From: Pseudomonadota bacterium
GTDB taxonomy: Bacteria; Pseudomonadota; Gammaproteobacteria; Steroidobacterales; Steroidobacteraceae
Reading direction: 5' to 3'
Assembly: GCA_018241505.1 (NCBI GenBank)
Contig: JAFEDS010000010.1
Span: forward strand, 434,001-498,000
DNA length: 64,000 bases
A program made the position numbers and the translations under genes. Positions 18,400-27,426 of the stretch are shown piece by piece. The number at the start of each line of letters is the position of its first letter. Position 1 is the stretch's first letter. A model generated the notes under the pieces. It worked only from the letters and a program-made list of their open reading frames with translations. It was not told the DNA's origin and ran no database searches.

Positions 18400-20012
18400 G
18401 CACACCCGCGGTTGAACGCGATGTCATGGAATATGACATCTGCATTGTCGGCGCAGGACCGTCCGGTCTCGCGTGCGCGATTCGCCTGAAGCAACTGAAG
18501 CCGGATCTCAACATCTGCGTGTTGGAAAAGGCGTCGTCGATCGGCGCGCATTCTCTCTCTGGCGCGGTGATGGAGCCCGGACCGCTGGATGCGCTCCTGC
18601 CTGGCTGGCGTGACTCACCGCCGGGAATTTGCGTACCCGCGAAACGGGATGAATTCCGCCTTCTGACCAAAACCGGCGGGTTTTCGCTGCCCTTGCCGCC
18701 GCAACTGCATAACCACGGCAACTTCATCATCTCTCTCGGTCTCCTGACGCCGATCCTCGCGCAGAAGGCTGAATCACTGGGCGTTGACGTATTCCCCGGC
18801 TTTGCTGGAGCGGCAAACGTCTTCAATGCTGACGGCTCGGTCGCTGGCGTACAGCTCGGCGACATGGGTATCGAAAAGAACGGTGAGCCCGGTCCGAACT
18901 ACACCCCCGGCGCCGAGATCCGCGCCAAGACCACGGTCATCGCCGAGGGTGCACGCGGAAGCCTGGCAAAACAGTTGATCAAGCGCTTTGCACTGGACGC
19001 ACAGTCCTGCCCGCAGACCTACGGACTGGGAATGAAGGAACTGTGGCAACTTCCCGAAGGACGGGTCGAGCCCGGGCTGATTCAACACAGCCTCGGTTGG
19101 CCGCTGGACTCGGGCACCTACGGCGGCAGCTTCATCTATCACCTCGACAAGAACCGCGCATATGTTGGCTTTGTCGTGGGACTCGACTACGAGGATCCGC
19201 GCCTCACACCGTTCGAGGCATTCCAACAGTTCAAGCACCATCCGAAGGTCAAACCGCTTCTCGAAGGCGGCGAGATCCTGGCTTCGGGCGCCCGTACCAT
19301 CGCCTCCGGCGGCTGGCAGTCGATTCCACGTCTCGAAATGCCGGGCGCCATGATTGTCGGTGATTCCGGTAGCGGCTTGAACCTTCCCAAGATCAAGGGC
19401 ATTCACCAGGCCATCCGCTCCGGCATGCTTGCCGCCGAACATCTTGCCGAGGTGGGATCACCCGCTGGATTCGATGCGCGGTGGCGTGCATCGCCAGGCG
19501 GTCAAGAGCTCAAGTCGGTACGGAACTTCAAACCAGCGTTCAAAAAAGGCATGTGGATTGGCATGGCCAACTCCGCCCTCGAGGTAATCACCGGTGGCCG
19601 CACGCCCTGGACACTGAAGAACCGCGTTCCAGATTTCGCGCGACTCAAGCAGGACGCTGAATACCATTCACCTGATCGTGAGTGGGTCGATCGCACGTTA
19701 CCCCCGCGCGATCGCCTAGCGTCGGTGTTCTTCGCCTCAACCACACATGATGAAAACCAGCCCGCACATCTGAAGGTCGCGGATACCTCGATCTGTGCCA
19801 CCAAATGTGCGACCGAGTTCGGCAACCCATGCACACGCTTTTGTCCCGCCAATGTCTACGAAATGGTCGACAATGGGCAGGGTGGAAAGCGTTTGCAGAT
19901 CAACGCCGCGAACTGCGTGCATTGCAAAGCGTGCGACATCAAAGACCCGTACGAAATCATCAACTGGACCACGCCCGAGGGTGGCTCAGGGCCGAACTAC
20001 CAGTCTCTTTAA
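18396..20012 (+). CDS. Electron transfer flavoprotein-ubiquinone oxidoreductase
   Basis: 538 residues, the normal ETF-QO length. The FAD-binding Rossmann motif is CIVGAGPSGLACAIRL. The C-terminal [4Fe-4S] ferredoxin-like domain has CATKC, NPCTRFCPANVYE and NCVHCKACDIKDP. The enzyme takes electrons from reduced ETF, itself loaded by acyl-CoA dehydrogenases, and reduces quinone at the membrane. ETF alpha and beta subunits and acyl-CoA dehydrogenases are not in this window. It follows the SDR gene with a 4-base overlap and precedes aacS by 21 bases. Confidence 0.95.
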   Translation: MSTPAVERDVMEYDICIVGAGPSGLACAIRLKQLKPDLNICVLEKASSIGAHSLSGAVMEPGPLDALLPGWRDSPPGICVPAKRDEFRLLTKTGGFSLPLPPQLHNHGNFIISLGLLTPILAQKAESLGVDVFPGFAGAANVFNADGSVAGVQLGDMGIEKNGEPGPNYTPGAEIRAKTTVIAEGARGSLAKQLIKRFALDAQSCPQTYGLGMKELWQLPEGRVEPGLIQHSLGWPLDSGTYGGSFIYHLDKNRAYVGFVVGLDYEDPRLTPFEAFQQFKHHPKVKPLLEGGEILASGARTIASGGWQSIPRLEMPGAMIVGDSGSGLNLPKIKGIHQAIRSGMLAAEHLAEVGSPAGFDARWRASPGGQELKSVRNFKPAFKKGMWIGMANSALEVITGGRTPWTLKNRVPDFARLKQDAEYHSPDREWVDRTLPPRDRLASVFFASTTHDENQPAHLKVADTSICATKCATEFGNPCTRFCPANVYEMVDNGQGGKRLQINAANCVHCKACDIKDPYEIINWTTPEGGSGPNYQSL

Positions 20013-20033
20013 TTTGGGCGGCAGGCTGACCTC

Positions 20034-21989
20034 ATGTCTGAAATCTGGCGCCCCTCTGCAGCCCGAGTGGCTGATGCAAACCTGACTCGCTTCATTGCGG
20101 GTATCAGCACCCGCAAGGGCTTGCAGCTCCGCGGCTACGACGACTTGCATGCCTGGTCGCTTTCCAGGCCCACTGACTTCTGGCAGGAAGTCGCACACTT
20201 CGCGGGCGTGCGCGCCGACTGGGGACCGGGCCCCCTGCTCGAAAATGGCGGCCAGATGCCTGGCGCGCGCTTCTTCCCCAGCGCTCGACTCAACTTCGCC
20301 GCAAACCTCCTGCGCTTCCGGGACGATCAAGCGGCACTTATTTTCCGGAACGAGCGCGCGACGCGCCGCGAAATTTCGTACAGGCAACTTCACGATCTCG
20401 TGGCACGCGTGGCGGACGGCCTGAAGTCGGCGGGCGTCGTCCCCGGCGATCGCGTCGCCGGGTATCTGCCCAACATCCCTGAAGCTGCAATTGCGATGCT
20501 CGCGGCCACCAGCCTGGGAGCAGTATGGTCATCTTGCTCGCCTGATTTCGGCGTGCACGGCGTGTTGGATCGCTTTGGCCAGATAGCGCCGAAGGTTCTG
20601 TTCACCGTGGACGGTTATATCTACGCCCACAAGAGCATCAGCTCCCTTTCATCAGTGGCTGAGCTACTGGCAAAGATCTCGAGCATCCAACAGGTGGTGG
20701 TCATTCCCTACCTGAATACCGCACCCGATCTCGATGGACTCGGCGCGGCGCGTTCGAAGGCGACTCTATTTGACGCGTTTGGAAGCAGTGGCGCCGCGCT
20801 GCAGTTTGCGCAGATGTCTTTCAATCACCCTCTGTATATTCTGTACTCGTCGGGGACCACCGGCGTCCCGAAGTGCATCGTCCACGGAGCGGGTGGCACG
20901 CTCCTACAGCACCAGAAAGAGCACCTGCTCCACGCGGATGTAAAGCGCACCGACAGGCTGTTCTACTTCACCACCTGTGGTTGGATGATGTGGAACTGGC
21001 TCATCAGTGGGCTTGCAACCGGCGCCACTTTGATTTTGTACGACGGCAGTCCTTTCCATCCCGACGCCGGCGTGCTGTGGCGAATTGCCCAGGATGAGCG
21101 AATCACCATTTTTGGCACGAGCGCCAAATATTTGTCAGCGCTGGAAAAGAGCTCGTTTGTCCCGGTGGAGAAAGCGGACCTCAGTGCAGTCCGAACCATC
21201 CTTTCGACCGGATCACCCCTGCTCCCCGACGGCTTCGACTACGTATACCGGTCGATCAAGTCAGATGTTCTGTTGGCGTCCATTTCCGGCGGTACGGACA
21301 TTGTCTCCTGTTTCGCGCTTGGCTGTCCGACCCGCCCCGTTCATAGGGGCGAGATCCAATGCCGTGGACTCGGTATGGCGGTGGATATTTTCGACGAAAA
21401 CGGCAAATCCGTGCGCGGCGCCCGCGGTGAGTTGGTTTGCACGGCGCCCTTTCCCTCCATGCCGGTGGGCTTCTGGAATGACCCTGACGGAGCCAGGTAT
21501 CGTGCCGCGTACTTTGAGCGGTTCCCCGGCGTGTGGCATCACGGCGACTACGCAGCCATCACGGAACAGGATGGATTGGTGATTTATGGGCGATCCGATG
21601 CTGTGTTGAACCCGGGTGGGGTGCGAATCGGAACAGCCGAGATTTACACGGCGGTGGAAGGTCTCGACGAGATCATTGAAGCGCTGGCCATTGGACAGGA
21701 CTGGAAGGGCGACGTACGGGTTGTCTTGTTCGTGCGCATCAAACCCGCATTCACTCTCGATGAGCCGTTAAAAAAGCGGATACGCGACACCATCCGTGCT
21801 CACACCACGCCCCGCCACGTTCCAGCGAAAATAGTCGCGGTCCCCGACATTCCGCGCACGCATTCCGGCAAGCTCACAGAGCTCGCCGTACGAAATGTAG
21901 TGCACGGGCTGCCAGTGAAGAACATGGATGCTCTGGCAAACCCAGGCGCGCTGGAGTATTTCAGGGATCTGGATGAGCTTGCGAGCTGA
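20034..21989 (+). CDS. aacS: Acetoacetate-CoA ligase
   Basis: 651 residues, usual for AacS. ANL-superfamily signatures: the phosphate loop ILYSSGTTGVPKCIVHGAGG, then TTCGWMMWNWLISGL typical of acetoacetyl-CoA synthetases, VLNPGGVRIGTAEIY, and the catalytic-Lys region IPRTHSGKLTELAVRN. The N-terminal ACS-type extension (from SEIWRPSAARVADANLTRF) fits too. It activates acetoacetate to acetoacetyl-CoA with ATP. With the thiolase this completes a route from acetoacetate (from tyrosine or leucine breakdown) to acetyl-CoA. Confidence 0.93.
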   Translation: MSEIWRPSAARVADANLTRFIAGISTRKGLQLRGYDDLHAWSLSRPTDFWQEVAHFAGVRADWGPGPLLENGGQMPGARFFPSARLNFAANLLRFRDDQAALIFRNERATRREISYRQLHDLVARVADGLKSAGVVPGDRVAGYLPNIPEAAIAMLAATSLGAVWSSCSPDFGVHGVLDRFGQIAPKVLFTVDGYIYAHKSISSLSSVAELLAKISSIQQVVVIPYLNTAPDLDGLGAARSKATLFDAFGSSGAALQFAQMSFNHPLYILYSSGTTGVPKCIVHGAGGTLLQHQKEHLLHADVKRTDRLFYFTTCGWMMWNWLISGLATGATLILYDGSPFHPDAGVLWRIAQDERITIFGTSAKYLSALEKSSFVPVEKADLSAVRTILSTGSPLLPDGFDYVYRSIKSDVLLASISGGTDIVSCFALGCPTRPVHRGEIQCRGLGMAVDIFDENGKSVRGARGELVCTAPFPSMPVGFWNDPDGARYRAAYFERFPGVWHHGDYAAITEQDGLVIYGRSDAVLNPGGVRIGTAEIYTAVEGLDEIIEALAIGQDWKGDVRVVLFVRIKPAFTLDEPLKKRIRDTIRAHTTPRHVPAKIVAVPDIPRTHSGKLTELAVRNVVHGLPVKNMDALANPGALEYFRDLDELAS

Positions 21990-22025
21990 AGACACTGGGC
22001 GGCAGTTGGCAACCGGCGCTCGCCA

Positions 22026-23306
22026 ATGAACCTGCGCGACCTTTACGCCCAACAACGATTGGAACGCGGCTTTCGTAACGATCCGGTGCAAGCAGCCGTC
22101 GTAGATCGCCTCGACGAGCTTCGCCAGAGGCTGATCGCGTCTCGGGAGTCCGACGCCTCCATTGTACGTCGCTGGTTTAACTCGTTCGGCAGCAAGCCTG
22201 CACCTGAGCCGGTGCGCGGCATCTATCTCTGGGGCGGCGTCGGCCGCGGAAAGACCTGGATGATGGATCTCTTCTATCAAAGCCTCCCGTTCCCCGAACG
22301 CCGTCGAAGACACTTTCACCGCTTCATGCACGACGTTCACGCCGAGCTCAAGACGCTGCATCAACGTGAAGCGCCGTTGGAGATCGTAGCGGACCATATC
22401 GCACAAGACACCCGAGTGCTGTGCTTCGACGAGTTCTTTGTTTCCGACATCGCGGACGCAATGATCCTGGGCGGCCTCATTGCAGCGTTGCTCAAGCGCG
22501 GAGTGACGCTGGTCGCAACGTCCAACGTTGAGCCGCGCAACCTTTACAAGGACGGCCTTCAACGTCAGCGGTTTCTCCCGACAATCGACCTACTCAACCA
22601 ACACCTGGATGTAATAGCCGTCGACGGAACCACGGACTATCGATTGCGCCGCCTCACGCAGGCCGGTACGTATCTGCTGAGCAGTGCACCTGATACCTTC
22701 CGGCGCCTGCAGGAGTTGTTTGACGAGTTGGCCGATGGTGACGTTGAGTCCGCAGGAAGCGGCGCGGAACTCGCGAGCGGCGGCATAGCGCTCACGGCAA
22801 GTGGCAAAGATCTCACGGCAGGCGCCAAAGGGCTCACGGCAGGTGGCACAGCGCTCAAGGCAGGCGCCACGGCCACCCGAGCCGTCAACCAAAGCGGTCG
22901 CCCCTGGCCCGCGCAGACCTCGATTGACCCCTCGCGCTCCATCGAAATCGAAGGCCGCCGCATCCCCGTCATTCGCGAACGCGGTGGTGTCGTCTGGTTC
23001 GACTTCATGGCCCTGTGTTCAGGCCCGCGCAGCCAGGAAGACTACATTGAGATCGCCCGGGAATATCAGTCAGTCATCGTCTCCGATATACCCGTGCTGG
23101 ATTCACTTCATGAAGACGAAGCCCGCCGCCTGATTGCGCTCGTCGACGAACTGTACGATCGTAACGTCAACCTCATTGTTTCCGCGGCAGCGGCACCAGT
23201 CGAGCTCTATCGCGGCGAGCGCGTCGCGTTTCAGTTCGAGCGGACTGCCAGCCGGCTCATTGAAATGCAGAGCGAAGAGTATCTCGCCCGCGAACACCGT
23301 CCATAG
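22026..23306 (+). CDS. zapE: AFG1-like ATPase ZapE, with heptad-repeat insertion
   Basis: 426 residues against about 375 in E. coli. Walker A is WGGVGRGKTWMMDLFY, then FHRFMHDVH and the Walker B region VLCFDEFFVSDIADAMIL. TSNVEPRNLYKDGLQRQRF is a hallmark of the AFG1/ZapE family. ZapE binds FtsZ and destabilises the Z ring under stress. The excess length comes from a repeat block at residues 245-286 that splits the C-terminal region between YRLRRLT... and IEIEGRRIPVIRE. Both flanks match the family, so the gene is intact. It is convergent with hrpA, 16 bases apart. Confidence 0.9.
   Translation: MNLRDLYAQQRLERGFRNDPVQAAVVDRLDELRQRLIASRESDASIVRRWFNSFGSKPAPEPVRGIYLWGGVGRGKTWMMDLFYQSLPFPERRRRHFHRFMHDVHAELKTLHQREAPLEIVADHIAQDTRVLCFDEFFVSDIADAMILGGLIAALLKRGVTLVATSNVEPRNLYKDGLQRQRFLPTIDLLNQHLDVIAVDGTTDYRLRRLTQAGTYLLSSAPDTFRRLQELFDELADGDVESAGSGAELASGGIALTASGKDLTAGAKGLTAGGTALKAGATATRAVNQSGRPWPAQTSIDPSRSIEIEGRRIPVIRERGGVVWFDFMALCSGPRSQEDYIEIAREYQSVIVSDIPVLDSLHEDEARRLIALVDELYDRNVNLIVSAAAAPVELYRGERVAFQFERTASRLIEMQSEEYLAREHRP
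22758..22883 (+). repeat. Six imperfect 21-bp tandem repeats inside zapE
   Basis: Units start at 22758, 22779, 22800, 22821, 22842 and 22863. Most end in CTCACGGCA or CTCAAGGCA. Each encodes a heptad of pattern (S/G)GxxLxA, for example GGIALTA, SGKDLTA, GAKGLTA, GGTALKA. The frame is kept throughout. The block lies between conserved parts of zapE. Confidence 0.85.
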
Positions 23307-23322
23307 TCCACAGGAAGGCCTG

Positions 23323-26300
23323 CTAGCCCCGCGCCTCGACGCGCGCGGCTTCCAACTGTTCCGCCAGGCGCTTGTCCGACACCTTCAGCATCGTCTTCAA
23401 CTCCTGCGCGAACAGCGAAACCCGATATTCTTCGATCATCCACCGAAGCTGCGCCAGCTCGGACGGAACAATCGGCCGCGTGAGCTGCGCCATCGATGCT
23501 TGAAGGGCTGAGGTAAAGGGCTTCACCTTCGCTGCCAGTTCAGCATCCCGCTTCGCGTTAGCCGGCAGACGCTCGAGACGACGCGCGATCGCCTTCAGAT
23601 ACCGTGGCAGGTAGTCGAAGTAGGGACGCGGAACCGACTCAATGAAACCGGCCGGCAACAGCGTCTTGAGCTGAGAATTCACATCCGTTACAGCGTCTGC
23701 AAACGACGGTGAGCCCAACTTCTCCAGCGCGAGACGAACACCCCGCCACTCCTTGAATATCAACGTCACGATTGACGACAAGCGATCCGCAACCTCATTT
23801 AATTGCGAGCGTCGAGAATCCAGCAGGTCCGCAAACATCTTTTCGTCACGCGGAAGCGGCACTTCCGCTGGGAGGAAACAGTCTCTGAAGGACCGCCGCG
23901 CGAGCACCTCCGCAACAGACCCATCGAGCGGAAGGCCGCGACTCAGCAACACCAATTCGCGGTCATCTGCCATGCGTTTGGCAACGTACTTCGCCTGCTG
24001 CGGCAGCAACAGCATCGCCAGGCGCACGAGCCCAGTGCGGGAAATCTGTTCCGCGTCAGCGGCGCTGCGCGCCTCGATCAACGCAACACCTACAGTGCGA
24101 TCTTCCACAGCGGGATAGACCGACAACTGCAGTCGATTGCGCTCAACCTGTGCGCTCTCGGCCAAGTGCCCGAAGTCCCATTGGCGATGGAGGCGCGACG
24201 CATCCGGCGCCGAGCCACCTCGGTCCGTTTGCCCGCCAGCGACGCGCGCACCAGCGCCCGCACCGGCACCTCGGCGCTGGAAGTCTGACGGTGCGACACC
24301 GGCGCCATATAGTTTCCTGCGAATCACCGCAAGATCGCGCCCTTCAGCAAGCACGCGATCATTCGCATCAACGACGCGGATATTCATGCGTAGGTAGTCG
24401 GGAAGCGCCGAAGCAGCCAGTTCAGCAGAGCTCACCGGCGCACCAGCCCGCTTCGTCACCCATTGTGCGAGCCACTCGTAGAAGCCCGGCAGGTTCTTCA
24501 CGGCTCCTGCTCCCGGGACATCAGCCCCAACGTCCGCCAACGCCTCGCGCGCGTGATCCGGCACCGGCACCAGCGGCTTCCTGAGCGCCTTCGGTAGCGC
24601 GCGGAACACAGCCGTAACTTTCTCCAACCGCAGCCCCGGCACGAGCCACGCGAGCCGATCCGGCTGCAGCATGTCAACCAACGGTTCCGGAACCACCAGC
24701 GTCACCCCATCGTCGAGCTCTGACGGTTCGAATTTGTACTGTAAGGGCAGTCGATTTCCGCCAACCTGCAAATCGTCAGGAAACCGCTCAGCCGCAGCGT
24801 CGGAAGGTTCCCGCCCCATGAGGTCCGACAACGACATGTACAACACGCGAGGATTTTCGCGCTCGGCACCCGCCCGCCAATGTTCAAACGCTTGCACCGA
24901 GCTTACGCGCTCTGGAATCCGCCGCGCGTAAAACTCCATCTGCGCCTGCTCATCAACGAGGATATCGCGACGGCGAATCTTCGCTTCGAGCGCCTCAACG
25001 TCGTCCCGCAATTTGCGATTCGCGTGAAGAAAGTCACCGGGGATAACACCGCCACGGCGCGCGCGATCGCGCCCCCTCCACCGCCCATCGCGTGCGCCCA
25101 CCGCACCGCGCCCACCAACATCGACGCCACGCCCAGCAGCATCCTCAACTCCTATCAACGCATGCCGAATAAAAATTTCACGCGCTTCACCCGGCGCGAT
25201 GACGCCATAGTTGACGCGTCGCTGCGAAGCCAACGTCAATCCATACAACGAAACCGACTCAAACGCACCAACAAATCCGCGCCCCTCCACCCAATGCGGC
25301 TCACTGTAGGTGCGCTTGATGAGGTGTGCGCCGGCGGACTCAATCCACGACGAATCAACTGCGGCAACCATACGCGCGTATAACCGCGTCGTCTCCACGA
25401 GGCTGCCGGCTACAACCCATTTTGGCGGCTTAGATGCCAACGGCGTACCCGGAGCAATCACGAAGCGCATGCCGCGCGGCCCATCGTACTCCCGCTTTTC
25501 GTCGAGATTACCAATCGACCCAAGGAAGCCTGTCAAAATGGCCTGATGTAAATCGGTATAACTGGCGGCCGTCGAGTTGGGCCGCAGCTCCAGTTCACGC
25601 ACGCCTTGAGCCAATTGCGAATGCAGCTCCCGCCACTCGCGCATCCGAACAAACGACAGGTAATGCTCCCGACACCACTTCCGCAATTGACTTCCGGAAA
25701 GCGCGGCGGCCTGCTCCTTGAACTGCTTCCAGAGATTCAACACGGTGATGAAGTCCGAACGCGCGTCGGCAAACAGCGCGTGCTTTTCTGCGGACGCCTG
25801 TTGGGCATCCGAGGGGCGCTCACGCGGGTCCTGCGCTTCGAGGAACGACGTAATCACCAGCATCTCAGTGACGCAGTTATGATGCGACGCTGCGAGCAAC
25901 ATTCGACCCAGCCGGGGATCGACAGGTAGGCCCGCTATCTTCGCTCCCAGGCTCGTGACTCGGCGCTCGTCGTCCATGGCTTTGAGTTCCTGGAGCAACC
26001 GAACGCCATCATTGACGAGCCGCGTATCAGGTGGATCCAGGAAAGGAAAGTTCTCCGGCTCGCCCAACCCCAGTGTGGCCATGCGAAGTATCACGCTGGC
26101 CAAATTGGTCCGGAGCACCTCCGGAGGTGTGAAATCCTCTTGCCGATTGAATTCGTCCTCGGAATACAACCGAATGCAGATGCCTTCCGCCTCTCGTCCG
26201 CAACGTCCCTTGCGTTGATCAGCACTCGCCTTGGAGATCCGCTCGATAGGCAATCGCTGCACCTTGCCTCGGACGCTGTAACGACTGATGCGCGCAAGCC

Positions 26301-27402
26301 CAGAGTCGACGACGAATCGAATGCCGGGAACAGTGAGGGATGTTTCGGCGACGTTTGTCGAGAGAACTACACGCCGTCCGGTGTGCGTTGCAAATATGCG
26401 CTCCTGATCACGCGCGGATAATCGCGCGAACAACGGCAGCACCTCCGTGTGGCGGAGTTTCGCCTTGTTGAGCGCCTCGGTGGCCTCGCGGATTTGCTTC
26501 TCGCCCGGCAGAAATACCAACGTATCGCCCCGCATGCCGTTTCCATTTCGATCGAGGTCGCGTACAGCCTCGACAATGCCTTCAGGCAGGGACAGCTCAA
26601 CCGCATCTTCGTCCTCGCCAATGAGAGGGCGATAGCGAATTTCCACCGGATAGCTGCGGCCGGAAACCTCGATCACGGGCGCACCATCAAAAAACGCGGA
26701 GAACTTACCGGGATCGATCGTCGCGGAGGTCACGATGATTCTCAGGTCCGGGCGACGTGGGGAAACCTGCTTGAGTACACCAAGCAGTAGGTCAATGTTG
26801 AGGCTGCGCTCGTGAGCCTCATCGATGATCAGCGTGTCATAGCGACGCAGAAGGCGATCGCTCTCCAGCTCCTTGAGCAGGATGCCATCGGTCATCAGCT
26901 TGACGCGAGTGTTAGGCCCGGTGCGATCGTTGAAGCGGACCTTGTAGCCCACTAGCCCAATGGAGTCAGCGACCGGCGCAGGCGCCGATACAGCGCCACC
27001 GCCGTCAACCACGGCGAAAACATCACCTGCGGCCCCAGCGGCCGCCCCAGCGGTCTCAGCGGCCCCCACCCCAACAGCCCCCGGCTGCGCACGACTGGCG
27101 TCACCACGACGCCCGTCTGAACGACTACCCCGCCCCTTCCGTTTCCCCGGCACATCAATCGTAGTACCGAGCTCTTCCGCAAGCCGCCCGGCCAACGCCC
27201 GCGCGGCAATTCGCCGAGGCTGGGTATGCCCGATCAGCCCGCGCGTGCCACGCCCGGCCTCCAGACAAAACTTGGGCAACTGAGTCGTTTTACCTGACCC
27301 CGTCGCCCCACAAACAACAACCACCGGATGGCGAGCCAACGCCTCGAGAATCTCACCTCGATGCGCAGATATGGGTAAAGCCGGATCGTACTCGAGCCGC
27401 AA
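23323..27402 (-). CDS. hrpA: ATP-dependent RNA helicase HrpA (DEAH-box)
   Basis: 1359 residues. Motif I GATGSGKTTQLPK (32-44), Ia TQPRRIAARA, motif II IIDEAHERSL, motif III TSATID, motif V VLSTNVAETSLTVPG, motif VI QRKGRCGREAEG, then the HA2/OB-fold and the HrpA C-terminal DUF3418 region (RRRDILVDEQ, GLPLDGSV). It unwinds RNA and in E. coli acts on mRNA processing and stalled ribosomes. The start is a TTG with AGGA 5-6 bases before it, and it lacks the first ~75 residues of E. coli HrpA. Three Gly/Ala/Arg-rich insertions (about 26962-27156, 25045-25145 and 24190-24305) interrupt conserved sequence. The frame is the same as the upstream hppD frame, separated by its TGA. Confidence 0.9.
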   Translation of the reverse strand: MRLEYDPALPISAHRGEILEALARHPVVVVCGATGSGKTTQLPKFCLEAGRGTRGLIGHTQPRRIAARALAGRLAEELGTTIDVPGKRKGRGSRSDGRRGDASRAQPGAVGVGAAETAGAAAGAAGDVFAVVDGGGAVSAPAPVADSIGLVGYKVRFNDRTGPNTRVKLMTDGILLKELESDRLLRRYDTLIIDEAHERSLNIDLLLGVLKQVSPRRPDLRIIVTSATIDPGKFSAFFDGAPVIEVSGRSYPVEIRYRPLIGEDEDAVELSLPEGIVEAVRDLDRNGNGMRGDTLVFLPGEKQIREATEALNKAKLRHTEVLPLFARLSARDQERIFATHTGRRVVLSTNVAETSLTVPGIRFVVDSGLARISRYSVRGKVQRLPIERISKASADQRKGRCGREAEGICIRLYSEDEFNRQEDFTPPEVLRTNLASVILRMATLGLGEPENFPFLDPPDTRLVNDGVRLLQELKAMDDERRVTSLGAKIAGLPVDPRLGRMLLAASHHNCVTEMLVITSFLEAQDPRERPSDAQQASAEKHALFADARSDFITVLNLWKQFKEQAAALSGSQLRKWCREHYLSFVRMREWRELHSQLAQGVRELELRPNSTAASYTDLHQAILTGFLGSIGNLDEKREYDGPRGMRFVIAPGTPLASKPPKWVVAGSLVETTRLYARMVAAVDSSWIESAGAHLIKRTYSEPHWVEGRGFVGAFESVSLYGLTLASQRRVNYGVIAPGEAREIFIRHALIGVEDAAGRGVDVGGRGAVGARDGRWRGRDRARRGGVIPGDFLHANRKLRDDVEALEAKIRRRDILVDEQAQMEFYARRIPERVSSVQAFEHWRAGAERENPRVLYMSLSDLMGREPSDAAAERFPDDLQVGGNRLPLQYKFEPSELDDGVTLVVPEPLVDMLQPDRLAWLVPGLRLEKVTAVFRALPKALRKPLVPVPDHAREALADVGADVPGAGAVKNLPGFYEWLAQWVTKRAGAPVSSAELAASALPDYLRMNIRVVDANDRVLAEGRDLAVIRRKLYGAGVAPSDFQRRGAGAGAGARVAGGQTDRGGSAPDASRLHRQWDFGHLAESAQVERNRLQLSVYPAVEDRTVGVALIEARSAADAEQISRTGLVRLAMLLLPQQAKYVAKRMADDRELVLLSRGLPLDGSVAEVLARRSFRDCFLPAEVPLPRDEKMFADLLDSRRSQLNEVADRLSSIVTLIFKEWRGVRLALEKLGSPSFADAVTDVNSQLKTLLPAGFIESVPRPYFDYLPRYLKAIARRLERLPANAKRDAELAAKVKPFTSALQASMAQLTRPIVPSELAQLRWMIEEYRVSLFAQELKTMLKVSDKRLAEQLEAARVEARG

Positions 27403-27426
27403 ACGTGTCCTAAGAAGAGCGGGGGC

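Noticed and set aside
22758-22883. Regular 21-bp repeats considered as a CRISPR or regulatory array
   Set aside because: There are no spacers and the repeat is in frame within zapE, so it is a protein-coding repeat.
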